A stretch of DNA of 64,000 bases from Bimastos eiseni. Its lineage: Eukaryota > Annelida > Clitellata > Crassiclitellata > Lumbricidae. Positions 1-10,512 of the stretch are shown here, piece after piece. Under the pieces are notes generated by a model, which saw only the letters and a list, made by a program, of their open reading frames with translations, ran no database searches and was not told the origin of the DNA. Location of the stretch: positions 25,945,995-26,009,994 of the forward strand of contig OY365819.1 in NCBI GenBank assembly GCA_959347315.1, given 5' to 3'. The position numbers were made by a program, and so were the translations under genes. Each line of letters starts with the position of its first letter. Position 1 is the first letter of the stretch.

Positions 1-258
1 TTGCCCTCAAGTGAAGCTCAAGAACTGGGTTATCCAAAGTATCTTTCACTCGATTCAGACGATCGAGTGTTTTTGACTGAAAGAGACAGAGTGATTCTCT
101 TGAATTCAGATCTGAAATTGAATCGAATCTTAGGTTCAACAATAGAAGAAACGGCGATCGAATGGCCTGAACGATTGCTATACGACAAGGAAAACAAACG
201 ACTGTTCGTCGGAAGCCATCGTGATGGAGTTAATGTATACACTATAAGTTTGATATGA
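1..258 (+). CDS. 3' end of an NHL/beta-propeller-like protein (partial)
   Basis: An open frame enters from the left edge and stops with TGA at 256-258, giving about 85 residues. The sequence reads like the last blades of an NHL-type beta-propeller: a 'YPKYLSLDSDDRVFL' strand, a 'VILLNSDLKL' strand, then a blade-closing 'LLYDKENKRLFVGS' and a terminal 'VNVYTISLI'. This aspartate and LFVG/VYTI pattern is familiar from the C-termini of NHL-repeat proteins (TRIM-like and others). It is probably the last exon or part of it, because the first codon in the window is not an ATG and nothing upstream is visible. The NHL part usually binds protein or RNA, but the N-terminal domains that would define this protein are outside the window. 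It could also be a pseudogene fragment. Confidence 0.5.
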   Translation: MPSSEAQELGYPKYLSLDSDDRVFLTERDRVILLNSDLKLNRILGSTIEETAIEWPERLLYDKENKRLFVGSHRDGVNVYTISLI

Positions 259-407
259 ACTAGAGTGTCATAAATTAATTCTGACATACAAAAACACTTT
301 ACAATTATTTCCAGTGACGAGTAAGTAGGCGGATTGTAATGTCGCCGCCCCTACCCCACACACATTTTATAGGCCTACGAACAAGACATAAATAAATTCT
401 GAGCACT

Positions 408-1514
408 ATGAACATGGATCTCTCTAAGGCCTTCGATACCGTGGACAATGCGATCTTATTAAAAAAGCTGCATAATTATGGCGCGCGAGGATCACAGCTC
501 GACTGGTTTGCCGACTACTTCTCCGATAGAACCCAAACTGTAAATTGCAATGGGGCTTATTCCATCACCTGTCCAATCCACCACGGCATTCCGCAAGGCT
601 CAAATTTGAGTCCACTCCTATTCTTGGTCTATATAAATGATTTTGTCTTTGTTTCTTTCCTGCTCTTCTGTATTCTATTCGCTGACGATACGAACCTATT
701 CTGCTCCCAATCTCCTTACCAAATCTTAATTGATAAGCTAATTATTGAAATGGGAAATGCATCTGATTGTTTCTTAGCCAATAAATTAACAATTAACATA
801 GATAAAACCAATTTTATATTATTTTATTCCCCTAGGAAATGTGTACCAGGAAATGTCTTGCTCACATTTAATGGTACTCCGCTTACCCAAACCTCCTCTG
901 CTCGCTTTCTAGGAGTACAAATTGACGCTAATTTAAAATGGAAAAGTCACATTGACCATGTCTCGGTGAAAGCTTCCAAAAACTTACGCATATTACGAAG
1001 AGTCTCCAATAAACTACCAATAGTAATCCTCAGGCAACTCTATTTCACAATGATTCAGCCATACTTTGACTATTGTAACTTGGTAGGGGCCTCAAACTAC
1101 CCCTCCTAATTTGTCAAACTTGAAAACATTTTAAAAAAGGCTCTCCAATTTATTCAAGGAGTAACCCACTGGGCTCGATTTGCACCGTTATTTAAACAAC
1201 ACCGTATACTTAGAATTTTGAAGCAAATTACCACATTTCAAATAGCTACATTCATGTTCTCAGCAGTCAATGATAGGCTCCCATCAGCTTTTATTAAATA
1301 TTTTACTAAGGCGAAAGAAATTCATGATTACTCCACTTGCTCCTCTAATCAGCATAGGCCCGAATTTGCCAGAACTAATACCCGTTTTCTCTCTCTGAGA
1401 GTCGCTGAACCTAGAGTCTGGAACTTTCTACCCCCTGACCTCCATAGAATCTTAACTATAACTTCATTTAAAATCGCTCTCCGTAAGTATTTGCTAGATA
1501 TCAATAACTGTTAA
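408..1514 (+). pseudogene. LINE reverse transcriptase, C-terminal half, one in-frame stop
   Basis: The frame opens on the RT motif A (DLSKAFDTVD), followed by the thumb/primer region (GIPQGSNLSPLLF), the catalytic FADD at 678-689 and the LGVQID motif. It is interrupted by a single TAA at 1107-1109. The same frame then continues without a shift to 1514, through the C-terminal LINE domain (FLSLRVAEPRVWNFLPPDL). The region is therefore one reading frame broken by one nonsense codon. FADD in place of YADD is common in LINEs. The closest general match is the CR1/Jockey/L2 superclade; I cannot place it more finely. No endonuclease domain is present because of the 5' truncation. It cannot move by itself. 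Confidence 0.8.
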
Positions 1515-1710
1515 CAATCAACTTTGATGTTTCCTAACAGAATTTTTTATTAAATTCCATACTATATTCTCGTCTCCTCCATTATTCCTCCGCTGTGCGC
1601 TAATGATCAGAAGTTAAGTATAGTTACATGTAAGAGTGTTATATTATTTTCTCTATTCTCTTTTTCTTATTCTGGACAACAATGCTTACTTACCTATTCT
1701 CTTCTTTCCC

Positions 1711-1768
1711 TGATATATATATATTATATATAATAAATATATATATATTATATATATATATTATCTTT
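1711..1768. repeat. AT-rich simple repeat (TATA)n
   Basis: An interrupted (TA)n/(ATT) tract lies inside the 3' untranslated part of the LINE at 405-2007. Confidence 0.9.
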
Positions 1769-2007
1769 AATTTAACCAGATTCTTCGTTGCCTATCTCTA
1801 TTAGTGATTACAAGTATTGTACAGTCTTTTCTTGTGGTTCCCTCTAGCGGGATATTTTCCCTTGGGTCTCCATGGTATCCCTCATTCTTCCAGTTTACGT
1901 TGTGCTCTGTTATACCTCCTTTAGCGAATTTTGTGCTTCTATTTCTATGAAGCCAGTTTTTTGCGTGTGTTTGTATTGTTGGATATCAATAAACGAGTTA
2001 AACGAGT

Positions 2008-2038
<31 letters not shown>
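2008..2038. repeat. (TA)n tract at LINE 3' end
   Basis: A pure TA tract with one C interruption follows the 'AAACGAGTT' direct repeat and probably forms the LINE tail. Confidence 0.85.
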
Positions 2039-2079
2039 TTCGTTTTCAGATTCGTTTAGGCCGAAATCTCCAGACTTCT

Positions 2080-2160
2080 AAAGCGTCACTTGAAAGCTAT
2101 GCGCAGGGCACCAGCTTATTCAGAAGCGCTGCGTCAAATCGAAAGAGTTGAACTACCGGT
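2080..2160. repeat. Dispersed repeat, copy 1 (partner at 9385-9455)
   Basis: The segment with 'GCGCAGGGCACCAGCTT' and 'GCGTCAAATC' recurs with few changes at 9385-9455. Its nature is unknown; both copies are short and neither codes. Between 2160 and 2830 I see nothing else recognisable. Confidence 0.6.
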
Positions 2161-2835
2161 AGTTTAGTAAAAAAATGATGTTAATTAAAAATCCAGGCAA
2201 ATCAACTTAAATGAAGAAAGTCAGGCGGTTAAGAAGGGTACTCACATATAAAACACATTTGAGCATGAATTCAGTGTGACACATATATTTTTTAGTAGTC
2301 GAGGAACATATAGACAGTACTTCTATGAAACGCTTTTCAACGGACAGGGCAATCTCGCTCTAAACATGAATATTAACATTTATGTAATAGTTGACCCATA
2401 AATATATCGAGGTTAGACTTGTTCATTAATCTAAACCAAGCTGGGCTTACATATACATGTAGGTTAGGTCAAATCGTATGAGCTGTTAGATGTTCAGCGT
2501 CATGGAATGAGGGAATCACTTATAACCCTGGCAGATGTCTGCATATAAATTTGTTACAGAAGGTGTCTTTATTCTGGCAAACCATGATTTGCAATAAGCT
2601 AACATTCACATAGCCGTCACCGGTTTGAATTGGCATTATTAAAATCTCGGAAAACGAGCCCATGCTCGGATATGCAAACGCATGAAAGAAATAAAATGAT
2701 ATGTTGTATGGCCCGTGTTTGTTGAAAAATGAATCAACACTATCTCTGAGAATATTATGAGTTCTACTATTTACAATTTACCATTTTCAAATGATATCTA
2801 CGGAGCCCCTAAAGGGGCATGAATGAAGAATATTT

Positions 2836-2990
2836 TATCTCGTGCGCACAAGATAACAACTCGTTCCCACGACTTACTAAGTCGTGTGCACGAGTTCTTA
2901 ACTCGTTCCCTCGACTTGATAAGTCGTGCGCATGAGATAACAACTCGTTCCCTCGACTTAATAAGTCGTGCGCACGACTTATTCGACCAA
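2836..2990. repeat. Palindromic satellite built of CTCGTGCGCACGAG-like and ACTTAGTAAGTCGT-like units
   Basis: Short palindromes alternate in tandem: a 'TCGTGCGCAC' type core and a 'CGACTTANTAAGTCG' type core, separated by 'AACTCGTTCCC'. The period is about 33 or 66 bp with roughly four to five units. The array can fold into several small hairpins. It does not encode a plausible protein on either strand. Confidence 0.75.
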
Positions 2991-3239
2991 TAGTAGGCCG
3001 ACTTTTCTGTGACGTAAGAACACTTCTATTTTGGCATTTATGGGGAAACACATAGTTCTATAAACGAAACAATGTCTAAGACATAGAGTGATTCGGGCAT
3101 TCCATTATAAACTTAAATCCCACCTTTTTAAGAACTCTTACTCAGACTCATTACTTGACATATGTCGCTCCTCGACGAAAGCGATGCCCTCTTGAGCAGC
3201 TACTCTGCCTCCCTGCTGACCTTCTGGAAACCGAACTCT

Positions 3240-4275
3240 GACCTCCCACGGACTATCATTTGGACAATATATGTGATCCAGGACTCTACACTAACACGAG
3301 TTTGACCACAAGACTGGTACGAAAATTGTGTGAAGTCGGAGCATGCCAACCAGGCCTCAACGAACCCTTTCAATTTCCAACAGATGAATTTGGCCGCAAG
3401 TTTCTTGTTTTTTTGGTATACAAAAATTATCGGAGGGGGTAGTAAGAATGAAGGAAAAAATTGACCTATCTATTCACCAACAAGTCAAAAGATGTACTGC
3501 CAAGCTTGTTGGTTGTTCGCTAATTGCAAATCTGTGCATTATAGCAAGGAATAGTCTTATCCAGACTCTGGAGTTTGTAAATGAAACAAAAGTATGGAAA
3601 AATTGTTAAGCATGAAACTTCTAAACAACATCAAGATGTAACACGCCAATATTTGATGACTAAATATCGTATTTCAAATGATAGAACTGTAATATCAAGT
3701 TTGATCACCTGGGATCGTTGTCAGGTGGAGAAGAATAGAGAAGTTTTGAAACGTATGATAGATGCGACGCTATTCTTAGCAACTGAACTGTTATTGTTAC
3801 TGGCCAAATATGATCATTTAAAGTTTGAAAAAAAACAACTGTATTTAAGTCATGATGTAGGCCTACAAAATTATTTAATTCAATCACTCGCATCTGAAAA
3901 TATCGGCGACAATATTGATAATGAATAATAATAGTCTGCACAATTTTAAAAAAGTTTAAAATTAATTTTAGATTCAACTATTGATATAACCAGAAATGAT
4001 CAGACGTCAGTTTCTTTGCGATACATTTTAAATTCAGGACAGACTGTGAGCAGATTTTTAGGCTTCTATACTTTAGAAAACAGCGATGCTGTAATATTTG
4101 TTGAGATAATTTTATGAGAGATAAAGAGACGAAACATTGATATCACCCTCTGTCGAGGACAAGCATATGATGGTGCCTCTGTGATGTCTGGGAGTAATAA
4201 GCAGTTGTTTTTCGGCACAACTGAAAAGTTGTATACGTTTCTTAGTCTAGTTTACCACGACTTCATATTCTCCAA
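3240..4275 (+). pseudogene. Decayed hAT transposase of the ZMYM1/TTF-finger type
   Basis: Three translated stretches in order resemble the ZMYM1-like group of hAT transposases (DUF4371 type). At 3260-3442 there is the N-terminal part with 'DPGLY' and 'FPTDEFGRKF'. At 3581-3928 there is the segment 'HETSKQHQDV' followed by a helical stretch beginning 'VEKNREVLKRM'. At about 3970-4215 there is the catalytic-core beginning 'DSTIDITRNDQTSVSLRYI' and the 'CRGQAYDGASVMSG' motif. The frames shift between these blocks and stops interrupt them, so this is a dead copy. Zinc-finger MYM-type host genes share this architecture, but the frameshifts and the repeat surroundings favour a transposon relic. Confidence 0.65.
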
Positions 4276-4306
4276 GAACACCAGAATGCCCAATATGAAT
4301 CAACAG

Positions 4307-4350
4307 TAAGGAAGACCGGGGGTGAATGTAAAAAATTTCAAATTTCACAA
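4307..4350. repeat. Direct repeat, copy 1 (partner at 8049-8095)
   Basis: The segment around 'GAATGTAAAAAATTTC' preceded by 'AAGACCGGG' occurs again in the same orientation at 8049-8095. The two copies bracket the hAT element and the pogo-like remnant. Confidence 0.6.
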
Positions 4351-4467
4351 AATGTTCGGTATTTGTAAGAAGGATAATTGTATATAGCCTAACATTAATT
4401 AATATAGCCTAGCATGTTGGCTCTATATTGGCAATTAAAGTGTTAAATGGTTTCGACATCAAATATA

Positions 4468-4475
4468 CCTTAGAC
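4468..4475. repeat. 8-bp target site duplication, left (CCTTAGAC)
   Basis: CCTTAGAC abuts the left terminal inverted repeat of the hAT element and is repeated exactly at 7166-7173. An 8-bp duplication is the hAT hallmark. Confidence 0.95.
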
Positions 4476-7165
4476 CAGCGGTTCCCAACCTGTGGGTCGC
4501 GACCCCAACGGGGGTCGCGTGACAATTTGCCAGGGTTCGCTGAGACCTTCTGAAAATAATTTGTTCACGCTAGTCAGTGGTTTCTTACTATCATTTTAAA
4601 TTTAAGCGATACTCCTGCTCTGACTACAGTCACTACGCTGAAGCGACGTACAATACTATGATTCATTCGATAGATGTCAGGAGCCTATATAATTTAATAA
4701 TTTTAGCCATTTCAATTCTTGCAACTTCAACTCTTTTTACGAAATTATCTACGTACTTAGTGACGTAAAATGAAATAATATCCTGTTTGCGGCAAAACAG
4801 TGTTTTCAGCTATTAGTAAAATTTTTCATGCACGTGCTACATATTCTCTAATTATAAAAGTCAACTAAGCTAAAAGTTTTATTATAAATTTTTATATTGA
4901 TGAAATTTGCGTGCCCGTGATAATGAATCAGCGAGAGACAAGTGTTAGGAAAAGAAAATATAGTGATGAATTTTTAAAGTATGGCTTTACTTTCATAATT
5001 GCAGCAGGAATTGAAAAGCCACAATGCGTTCTTTGCAACGAAATTATGTCAGCCGAATCCATGAAGCCCAACAAACTGAAACGCCATTTTGATACTAAAC
5101 ATCCTAACTATGCTGGCAAGGATGTCCAGTATTTTAAGAACAAAGCTGATGGTGTCAAGAAAAGCAGATTTGATTCTGGTGGCCAGTACCAACAGCAAAA
5201 TGTAGCAGCTATTGAAGCTTCATATTTGGTGGCTCTCAGAATCGCCAAAGTCAAAAAACCTCACACCATTGCCGAAGACTTGCTGTTGCCAGCAACCAAA
5301 GACATTGTTCGAGTTATGCTTGGACTTGAATATGTTAACAAATTGAATACAATATCCTTGTCTAATAACACCGTCAGTAGAAGAATAGATGACATGTCTG
5401 CTGATATTATTGAGCAAGTAATCCAGGAAATGAAATCTGCTCCACTTGGAATATTTAGCATCCAACTTGATGAATCAACAGATGTGGCAAACTGTTTTCA
5501 GTTACTGGTTTACATGAGGTATATTAATGAAGGCGAATTCAAAGAGGAGTTTCTTTTTTGCAAACCACTTGAAACGACAACTACTGCACACGATGTATTT
5601 GACACAGTTGGTTCATTTCTTCAAAATCATGACATCCCTTGGGAAAATGTTTGTGGTGTTTGCACAGACGGTGCTCCAGCAATGCTAGGATGTAGGTCTG
5701 GATTTCAACGTTTGGTAATCAATGCATCACCGAAAGTCATCGGAACTCACTGTATGATTCATCGACAAGTGTTAGCAACGAAGACTTTGCCACACGAATT
5801 TCAAGAAATAATGAAAAACGTTGTAAGTGCCGTGAATTTTGTAAAAGCTAGTGCTTTAAACAGCCGCCTGTTTTCAAAACTTTGCAGTGAGTTGGATGCA
5901 TCCAATAATGGTCTGTTATTTCACACTGATGTGAGGTGGTTGTCCAGAGGCAAAGTTTTAAAACGAGTTTTTGGTCTTCGTGATGAATTAAAAACGTTTT
6001 TTAATCAAAAATCTAAACCACACTTTGAAGCACTTTTTGGCGAAAAAAAACAACTTCACAAAATTGCTTATTTGGTTGCATCTTTGCAATCTTAAACGAA
6101 TTAAATTTATCCCTCCAAGGACCAAATGCAACATGCCTAGATTTGTCAGAAAAGATCCGAGCATTCCAATTGAAACTTCAACTTTGGCAAACAAAATTGG
6201 ATGAAAATAGAATTTACATGTTGTCGAACTTATTTGCTTTCTGTGAGGAAAATGATATTGAACAGGAAACAATGAATAGAACAATACTTTCTGTCAAAGA
6301 ACACTCTAAAAATCTTGAAGAAGAAATTTCAAGATATTTTCCAAATTTACCTGACACACCATTTGCACTTGCTAGAAGTCCATTCACCATCAGAGTTGAA
6401 GATGTTCCCGAGAATGCACAAGAGGAGTTCATTGACAATTACCAAATTCTGGATCAAGTGTTTGCAGTCATATCCTGTTCTGTCTGAGATCGTTTTGCGC
6501 CTGCTTCTTCCTTTTCCGACAACATACCTTTGTGAAACAGGCTTTTCAAGCTTGTTGGTTATCAAAATCTAAATACAGAAGTAGACTTGTTGCAGAAGAT
6601 GATCAGCGTTGTGCTCTTGCAAAGGCCGCTCGAGGAATTTCTGATTTGGCAAGAAAGAAGCAAGCACAGCCTTCTCACTGACGCTTTTTGGGTTTTGCAA
6701 CTCTAACATTTTCGTAGTTATAATTAATATTAATAAGATTTTTGCTTTCTTCAGCTTTATTTTCTTTTCAAATTTTATAAACTGAAGCCTCAACTTTAAA
6801 GTTAATAGCTTCGATTGTGTGTGACTCTTAATTGTATAATGTACATTGCACAATACACACTTAAAATATTGTAAACATTTTATTCCTTTGCAAATTCATT
6901 TTTAAAAATATTAACCAAAACATATAACAAATTGTTTTGTTGATAAATTATTATGATTCAATCATAACAAATTTGTAACAAAAAATATGGTGCCTATAAA
7001 GTATAAAATATAAATAAAATCAGATATTTAGAAGTCAAAAACATAATAGTTAGCTGCAAAAATGCAGTGACTGAGGAGCAACCCTATTAATTTTATTGTT
7101 GGGGTCGCCACAACTTGGCAAATGTTATCAAGGGGTCACAGCACCAGAAAGGTTGGGAACCGCTG
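4476..7165 (+). mobile_element. Complete hAT element (Charlie/Buster-like), 2690 bp
   Basis: The ends are inverted repeats: CAGCGGTTCCCAACC at the left and GGTTGGGAACCGCTG at the right, a perfect 15-bp match. They are flanked by identical 8-bp copies of CCTTAGAC. The 'GGTTCCCAACCTGTGGGTCGC' type end is typical of Charlie/Buster hATs. The interior holds one BED-finger transposase with frameshifts. The element is complete in outline but non-functional in its present state. Confidence 0.95.
4911..6681 (+). pseudogene. hAT transposase with BED zinc finger, three frameshifts
   Basis: The protein resembles the SCAND3/ZBED5/FAM200-like branch of hAT transposases. The N-terminal BED finger shows C39-x2-C42 and H60/H65 in the part starting at 4911. 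The RNase-H-like core follows with 'QLDESTD' and 'GVCTDGAPAML', then 'DVRWLSRGKVL'. At about 6078 the frame shifts and the protein continues with 'NELNLSLQG' to about 6455. A second shift leads into 'YPVLSEIVLRLLLPFPTTY', and a third at 6567 into 'SKYRSRLVAEDD', ending in a natural stop TGA at 6679-6681. The whole length is present, so the breaks look like three small indels in a recently intact gene. Confidence 0.85.
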
Positions 7166-7173
7166 CCTTAGAC
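7166..7173. repeat. 8-bp target site duplication, right (CCTTAGAC)
   Basis: Exact copy of 4468-4475, directly after the right inverted repeat of the hAT element. Confidence 0.95.
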
Positions 7174-7459
7174 CAACAAAACAACGAGCCTCGTCGGGGG
7201 TTACAAGTTGCCCCACTAGCGGGGTAAGTTGTAACACAAGCCGGGGCATATTGTAACGATGTTGGGATGAAACTTAACTTTCTAAATGTTGCTTCTTTGG
7301 TAGAAGCAAACCAGGAAATGCTTGTAATTGCATCTATGAAGCATAGAATTACAATCAGGCAGTCACATTATCGGTTGTTACAATGTTCAGTGCACAGTTA
7401 CACCTAGACTTAGGCCAATTTTAGGTAATAGTGTCTATGCTGTGAGCCTATAAAATCGT

Positions 7460-7720
7460 CTTGGTTAAATGCTACTTGCAATGGACACAGACATTATGAT
7501 TCTGGACGACCTGCATCACTGCATGATCTATGTGCCCAATAGCCACATCTATACAGTGCACCTGAACCACCATTCTTCGCCGTTGCCAATGTCCTCACAC
7601 ACAAGGCATTTGTCATTTGCAAAGACTAAGGTCTTCCATAGATCTCTTTATTGCATTTTAAGTTCTCTTGGATTTCTTTGTAGTCATGTCATCGTCTTCA
7701 CCAGTGTCCTCGCCTAACAT
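7460..7720 (-). pseudogene. PHD-like zinc-finger tail of a DDE transposase (decayed)
   Basis: On the minus strand one frame reads 'KCLVCEDIGNGEEWWFRC' and, after a one-base shift, 'YRCGYWAHRSCSDAGRPES'. This C-x2-C ... W-x2-C ... C-x2-W-x-H-x2-C pattern is the PHD-like tail often found at the C-terminus of pogo/jerky-type transposases. Upstream on that strand lies an acidic stretch with KK-S-K-R. The shift and a stop codon show decay. The DDE core itself was not recognised. Confidence 0.5.
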
Positions 7721-8048
7721 TGCAGCTAGTTCACCATCTTCGTCATTACTGCCATCTGTTTTAGATAGGAGTGTATTATCCATTAGAGCCTCACGTAGGC
7801 TTTTGAGTCTTGTTTTCAGGCCTACTGTCGGTACATTCGCATTCTAGTTGCATATTTTCTGGTGTATCAGTCGGTATGACTGTATGTCTCTTCCTAACAC
7901 CTGTTCTGCTTGTCCTTCTTTCTGAAGCCTTTGGATGAGAACAAACCCGATCTGGAGAGAAATCTGTAGTTCGCTTATTACAGGAGAACTTCTGGAAATT
8001 CGATAGGCCTACAAGCCAAAGACAGTCCGAATTTTTGGCTGCCTAATG

Positions 8049-8095
8049 TAGGAAAGACCGGGCATGAATGTAAAAAATTTCGAATTTCAGCCAAT
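8049..8095. repeat. Direct repeat, copy 2 (partner at 4307-4350)
   Basis: Same orientation and nearly the same sequence as 4307-4350, sharing 'GAATGTAAAAAATTTC'. Confidence 0.6.
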
Positions 8096-8111
8096 TTTAA
8101 CCGAATTTCTC

Positions 8112-8170
8112 CTTGTGTAACTAACTGCGGTGTGCTGGTTTTGTCTAAAAGCAACTCTACAAGTCAAAGG

Positions 8171-8207
<37 letters not shown>
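8112..8207. repeat. Short repeat ending in (TA)n, copy 1
   Basis: The segment 'TGTGTAACTAACTGCGGTGTG' (split by short gaps) through 'ACAAGTCAAAGGCT' is followed by a pure TA tract (8171-8207). The same module with its TA tract recurs at 8809-8884. A weaker match to the first part precedes the AAT tract at 10331. A LINE or SINE 3' tail is the likely identity. Confidence 0.65.
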
Positions 8208-8208
<1 letters not shown>

Positions 8209-8347
8209 CCTCAAAAATGATGGAGAAAGTACTGGACCGTATAATATTGACGCCGTCGCCGTGTTACAACTAACCCCAGAGGATGTGTTACAACCGACAG
8301 TGGCGCGTTTACCTATAGGCGCACTAGGCGTGCGAATAGGGCCCCAA

Positions 8348-8545
8348 ATCTCAGAGGCCACCAAATGAATGAAAACACTAAATACAAAATAACATCTCAG
8401 GGGCCTTCAATTTCCATATGAATGAAAACATTTCATATTAAATAACTTTCTCAGGGGCCCCCAAATGGATGAAAACATTTCATACAAAACTTCTCAGGGG
8501 CCTGCAAATGATTGGAGACATTTTCTGCAAAATAGCATGTCTCAC
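8348..8545. repeat. Degenerate tandem repeat, about 55 bp x 4
   Basis: Four units contain 'CTCAGGGGCC', then 'AATGAATGAAAACATTTCAT', then an AT-rich run. They differ by substitutions and small gaps. Confidence 0.75.
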
Positions 8546-8655
8546 ACTTGAAATATCTGAAATATAATATATTCTCTATATTTGCATTTAAGCATTCACA
8601 TGACAAGTGTATTGTGGTAATTCATAATTGCCTTATTAATGTCAATATCAATATC

Positions 8656-8730
8656 AGCTCGGTTAGCTGTGTTCGTAAGAGCGAAGGCTGCGTGTTATGA
8701 GCCTCTTCGATTCCAGAAGTTGGCTAACTG
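8656..8730 (+). repeat. tRNA-like sequence (pseudo-tRNA or SINE head)
   Basis: The ends GTTAGCT and GGCTAAC can pair as a seven-base acceptor stem with one G-U, and 'CTTCGATTCC' resembles a B box. The anticodon loop would be too long and the T-arm is irregular, so a functional tRNA is unlikely. Confidence 0.25.
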
Positions 8731-8808
8731 TTTAATTGAGTGAAATTTTAAAATAAAGTTACGTATTTCGTTATTTGATGTGATGACGTGACGTCGCATA
8801 TCTCAGAC

Positions 8809-8884
8809 TTGTGTAACTAACTGCGGTGTGTTAGATGTCTAAAAACAACACAACAAGTCAAAGGCTTTATATATATATATATCG
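8809..8884. repeat. Short repeat ending in (TA)n, copy 2
   Basis: Second copy of the module at 8112-8207, ending in a short TA tract at 8868-8882. From 8885 to 9380 I see nothing recognisable. Confidence 0.65.
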
Positions 8885-9384
8885 TCATAGATGTATGACG
8901 CTTCCAATAGGTGCACGATGTAATTTATAGACGACCCCTCAAACTCCGTGTACATGTTCATAATGGCCAAAATAATGCTTGCGCCGAGGACCCCGTTTTT
9001 GAAAACGCGCCTCTGACAACCGACCCCGCTCGTACATGATTCCAATTTTTACTTCATATCTGTGGAAATTGTCAACTTCCAATAATATCGCTTACGCTAC
9101 TTGAATAACAATTTGTCAACTCATAGCATTCAGTAAAAATGTACTACGTGAATACAGTGAGTGATGAGAAAAATAAGAAAAATCTTAAACTCACTTTTCG
9201 GTTAGAATTTTTGTTTTATTAATAACAAATTCATTTCTTAATATTATGCGCACAGGTTTTTGTCACGCTAGTTTGTCGAATTGAGCTTCCGTTATATCCG
9301 CATTAGAATATTATGACATAAGTCTAGTTGCGGTCACTCATGGTGTCACCCGTATGGAAATCCTCTCTTATAGAGAATCGTAAT

Positions 9385-9455
9385 CTCCACTTGAAAGTCA
9401 AGCGCAGGGCACCAGCTTGTTCATGTGCGCAGCGTCAAATCAAATGGGTTGTCAA
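9385..9455. repeat. Dispersed repeat, copy 2 (partner at 2080-2160)
   Basis: Shares 'GCGCAGGGCACCAGCTT' and 'GCGTCAAATC' with 2080-2160 in the same orientation. Confidence 0.6.
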
Positions 9456-9593
9456 AAGAATAGCCCAATGAAGGTCAGCGTCCGGTCTAAAGAATCCTTA
9501 GGAGGCTCTAATGTTTTTGTTTACTAATACTACTTGTAAATCTTAATCTGAATGAAAAGGCCGAAAGTTTGCTTCCTGTCCTAAGAATGGAAT

Positions 9594-9960
9594 GGCTCAC
9601 GAAAGGATCGCTCTGGCGATAGGAAATTTTTGCAAAACGTTCCTATGCGAATTTGTAGGTCAATATGACTATTTTCAGCAAAAAATTGGTTTTATATTCC
9701 GATATTCAGACAGAATATTATCGAGTTAAACAATTTACACACATTCGATATAATAACAATCACCATTTGCATTCGCATCATCTGAAGGTAATATTAACTT
9801 TAATATGTCAGGCGAGCCATTTATATAACAAAAGCCTCACTCGGAGCACTCCCCAATGAAAGGCAATGATACACTCGCGATCGGTCGAATTTCAGGGGCG
9901 AAGATCGCACCCGTTGAATTCAAAGTTCAATCCCAAGATCGGCTCGTCTGTAAGGCTAGT
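9594..9960. repeat. Dispersed repeat, copy 1 (partner at 14349-14650)
   Basis: 'GGCTCACGAAA', a 'TTTTNCAAAACG' run, 'CTTATGCG'-like and 'ATATAACAACAA'-like blocks, and a terminal 'TTCAAAGTTCAATCCCAAG' occur in the same order at 14349-14650. The terminal block looks like a B box, so a tRNA-derived SINE family is possible. Divergence is high. Confidence 0.45.
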
Positions 9961-10130
9961 TCCTATAATTCATTAACCCATTCATTTGAACACCTATATA
10001 GCGCCTATTGATAAGTCTAGGTCTACTCGTTATATGCTACCAGCTCAACCACATCGATACAAATCAGTCTTCAGCAACTTGTTAAAGAAAGGCATATTAC
10101 TGGGTAATAGTGACGGTTCACTATGAAATG

Positions 10131-10290
10131 TCACAATCAAAATATCGCAATTAAAAATGTTAATAACGTCGCACGATAATAATATCGCAAGTCAAAATGC
10201 CGCAATTAAAAATGTCGCATGCTAATAATGTCGCAAGTCAAACTGTCGCAATTAAAAATGTCGCACCTTTATAATGCGGCACGATAATAA
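10131..10290. repeat. Degenerate 15-16 bp tandem repeat (AAAATGTCGCAATTA-like)
   Basis: About nine units of 'AAAATGTCGCAATT' alternate with 'ATAATGTCGCAAGTC'. The motif reappears once at 10425 after the AAT tract. Confidence 0.8.
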
Positions 10291-10367
10291 TATCGTTCTG
10301 ATGTAACATATTATACATCGTTCTGATTTATGTAACTTGCTGCGGTTTGCGATTCGTTCAATAAACG

Positions 10368-10368
10368 A

Positions 10369-10416
<48 letters not shown>
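10368..10416. repeat. (AAT)n microsatellite
   Basis: About sixteen AAT units preceded by 'TTCAATAAACGAATATAATA'. This resembles a LINE/SINE tail. Apparent polyasparagine coding here is only a translation of the repeat. Confidence 0.95.
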
Positions 10417-10419
<3 letters not shown>

Positions 10420-10512
10420 TTGTCAGTCAAAATGTCGCATTATATTAGCCATATTAATTAATAATAATTATATTATATTGATTATCTATATTGCGAACTA
10501 TGTTTGTTATGT

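Larger units (their letters stand above)
405..2007 (+). mobile_element. 5'-truncated LINE (CR1/L2-like), 3' end with simple-repeat tail
   Basis: The element starts abruptly inside the reverse transcriptase domain, which is the usual 5' truncation of target-primed LINE copies. After the coding remnant (stop at 1512-1514) about 490 bp of 3' untranslated DNA follow, ending in an AATAAA (1988-1993) and a direct repeat of 'AAACGAGTT' that runs into a TA tract. The exact 3' end is an estimate. A second AT-rich tract at 1711-1768 lies inside the untranslated part. Confidence 0.7.
7195..8315 (-). mobile_element. Probable pogo/Tigger-like element remnant
   Basis: Both ends carry copies, in opposite orientation, of a 'GGGGTAAGTTGTAACAC'-like motif (7199-7255 forward; 8257-8312 reverse). 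The interior on the minus strand contains the zinc-finger tail of a DDE transposase. Exact termini and a target duplication could not be fixed, so the outline is an inference. Confidence 0.4.

Noticed and set aside
8656..8730. Functional tRNA gene
   Set aside because: Acceptor ends pair, but the anticodon loop is too long and the T-loop is not canonical.
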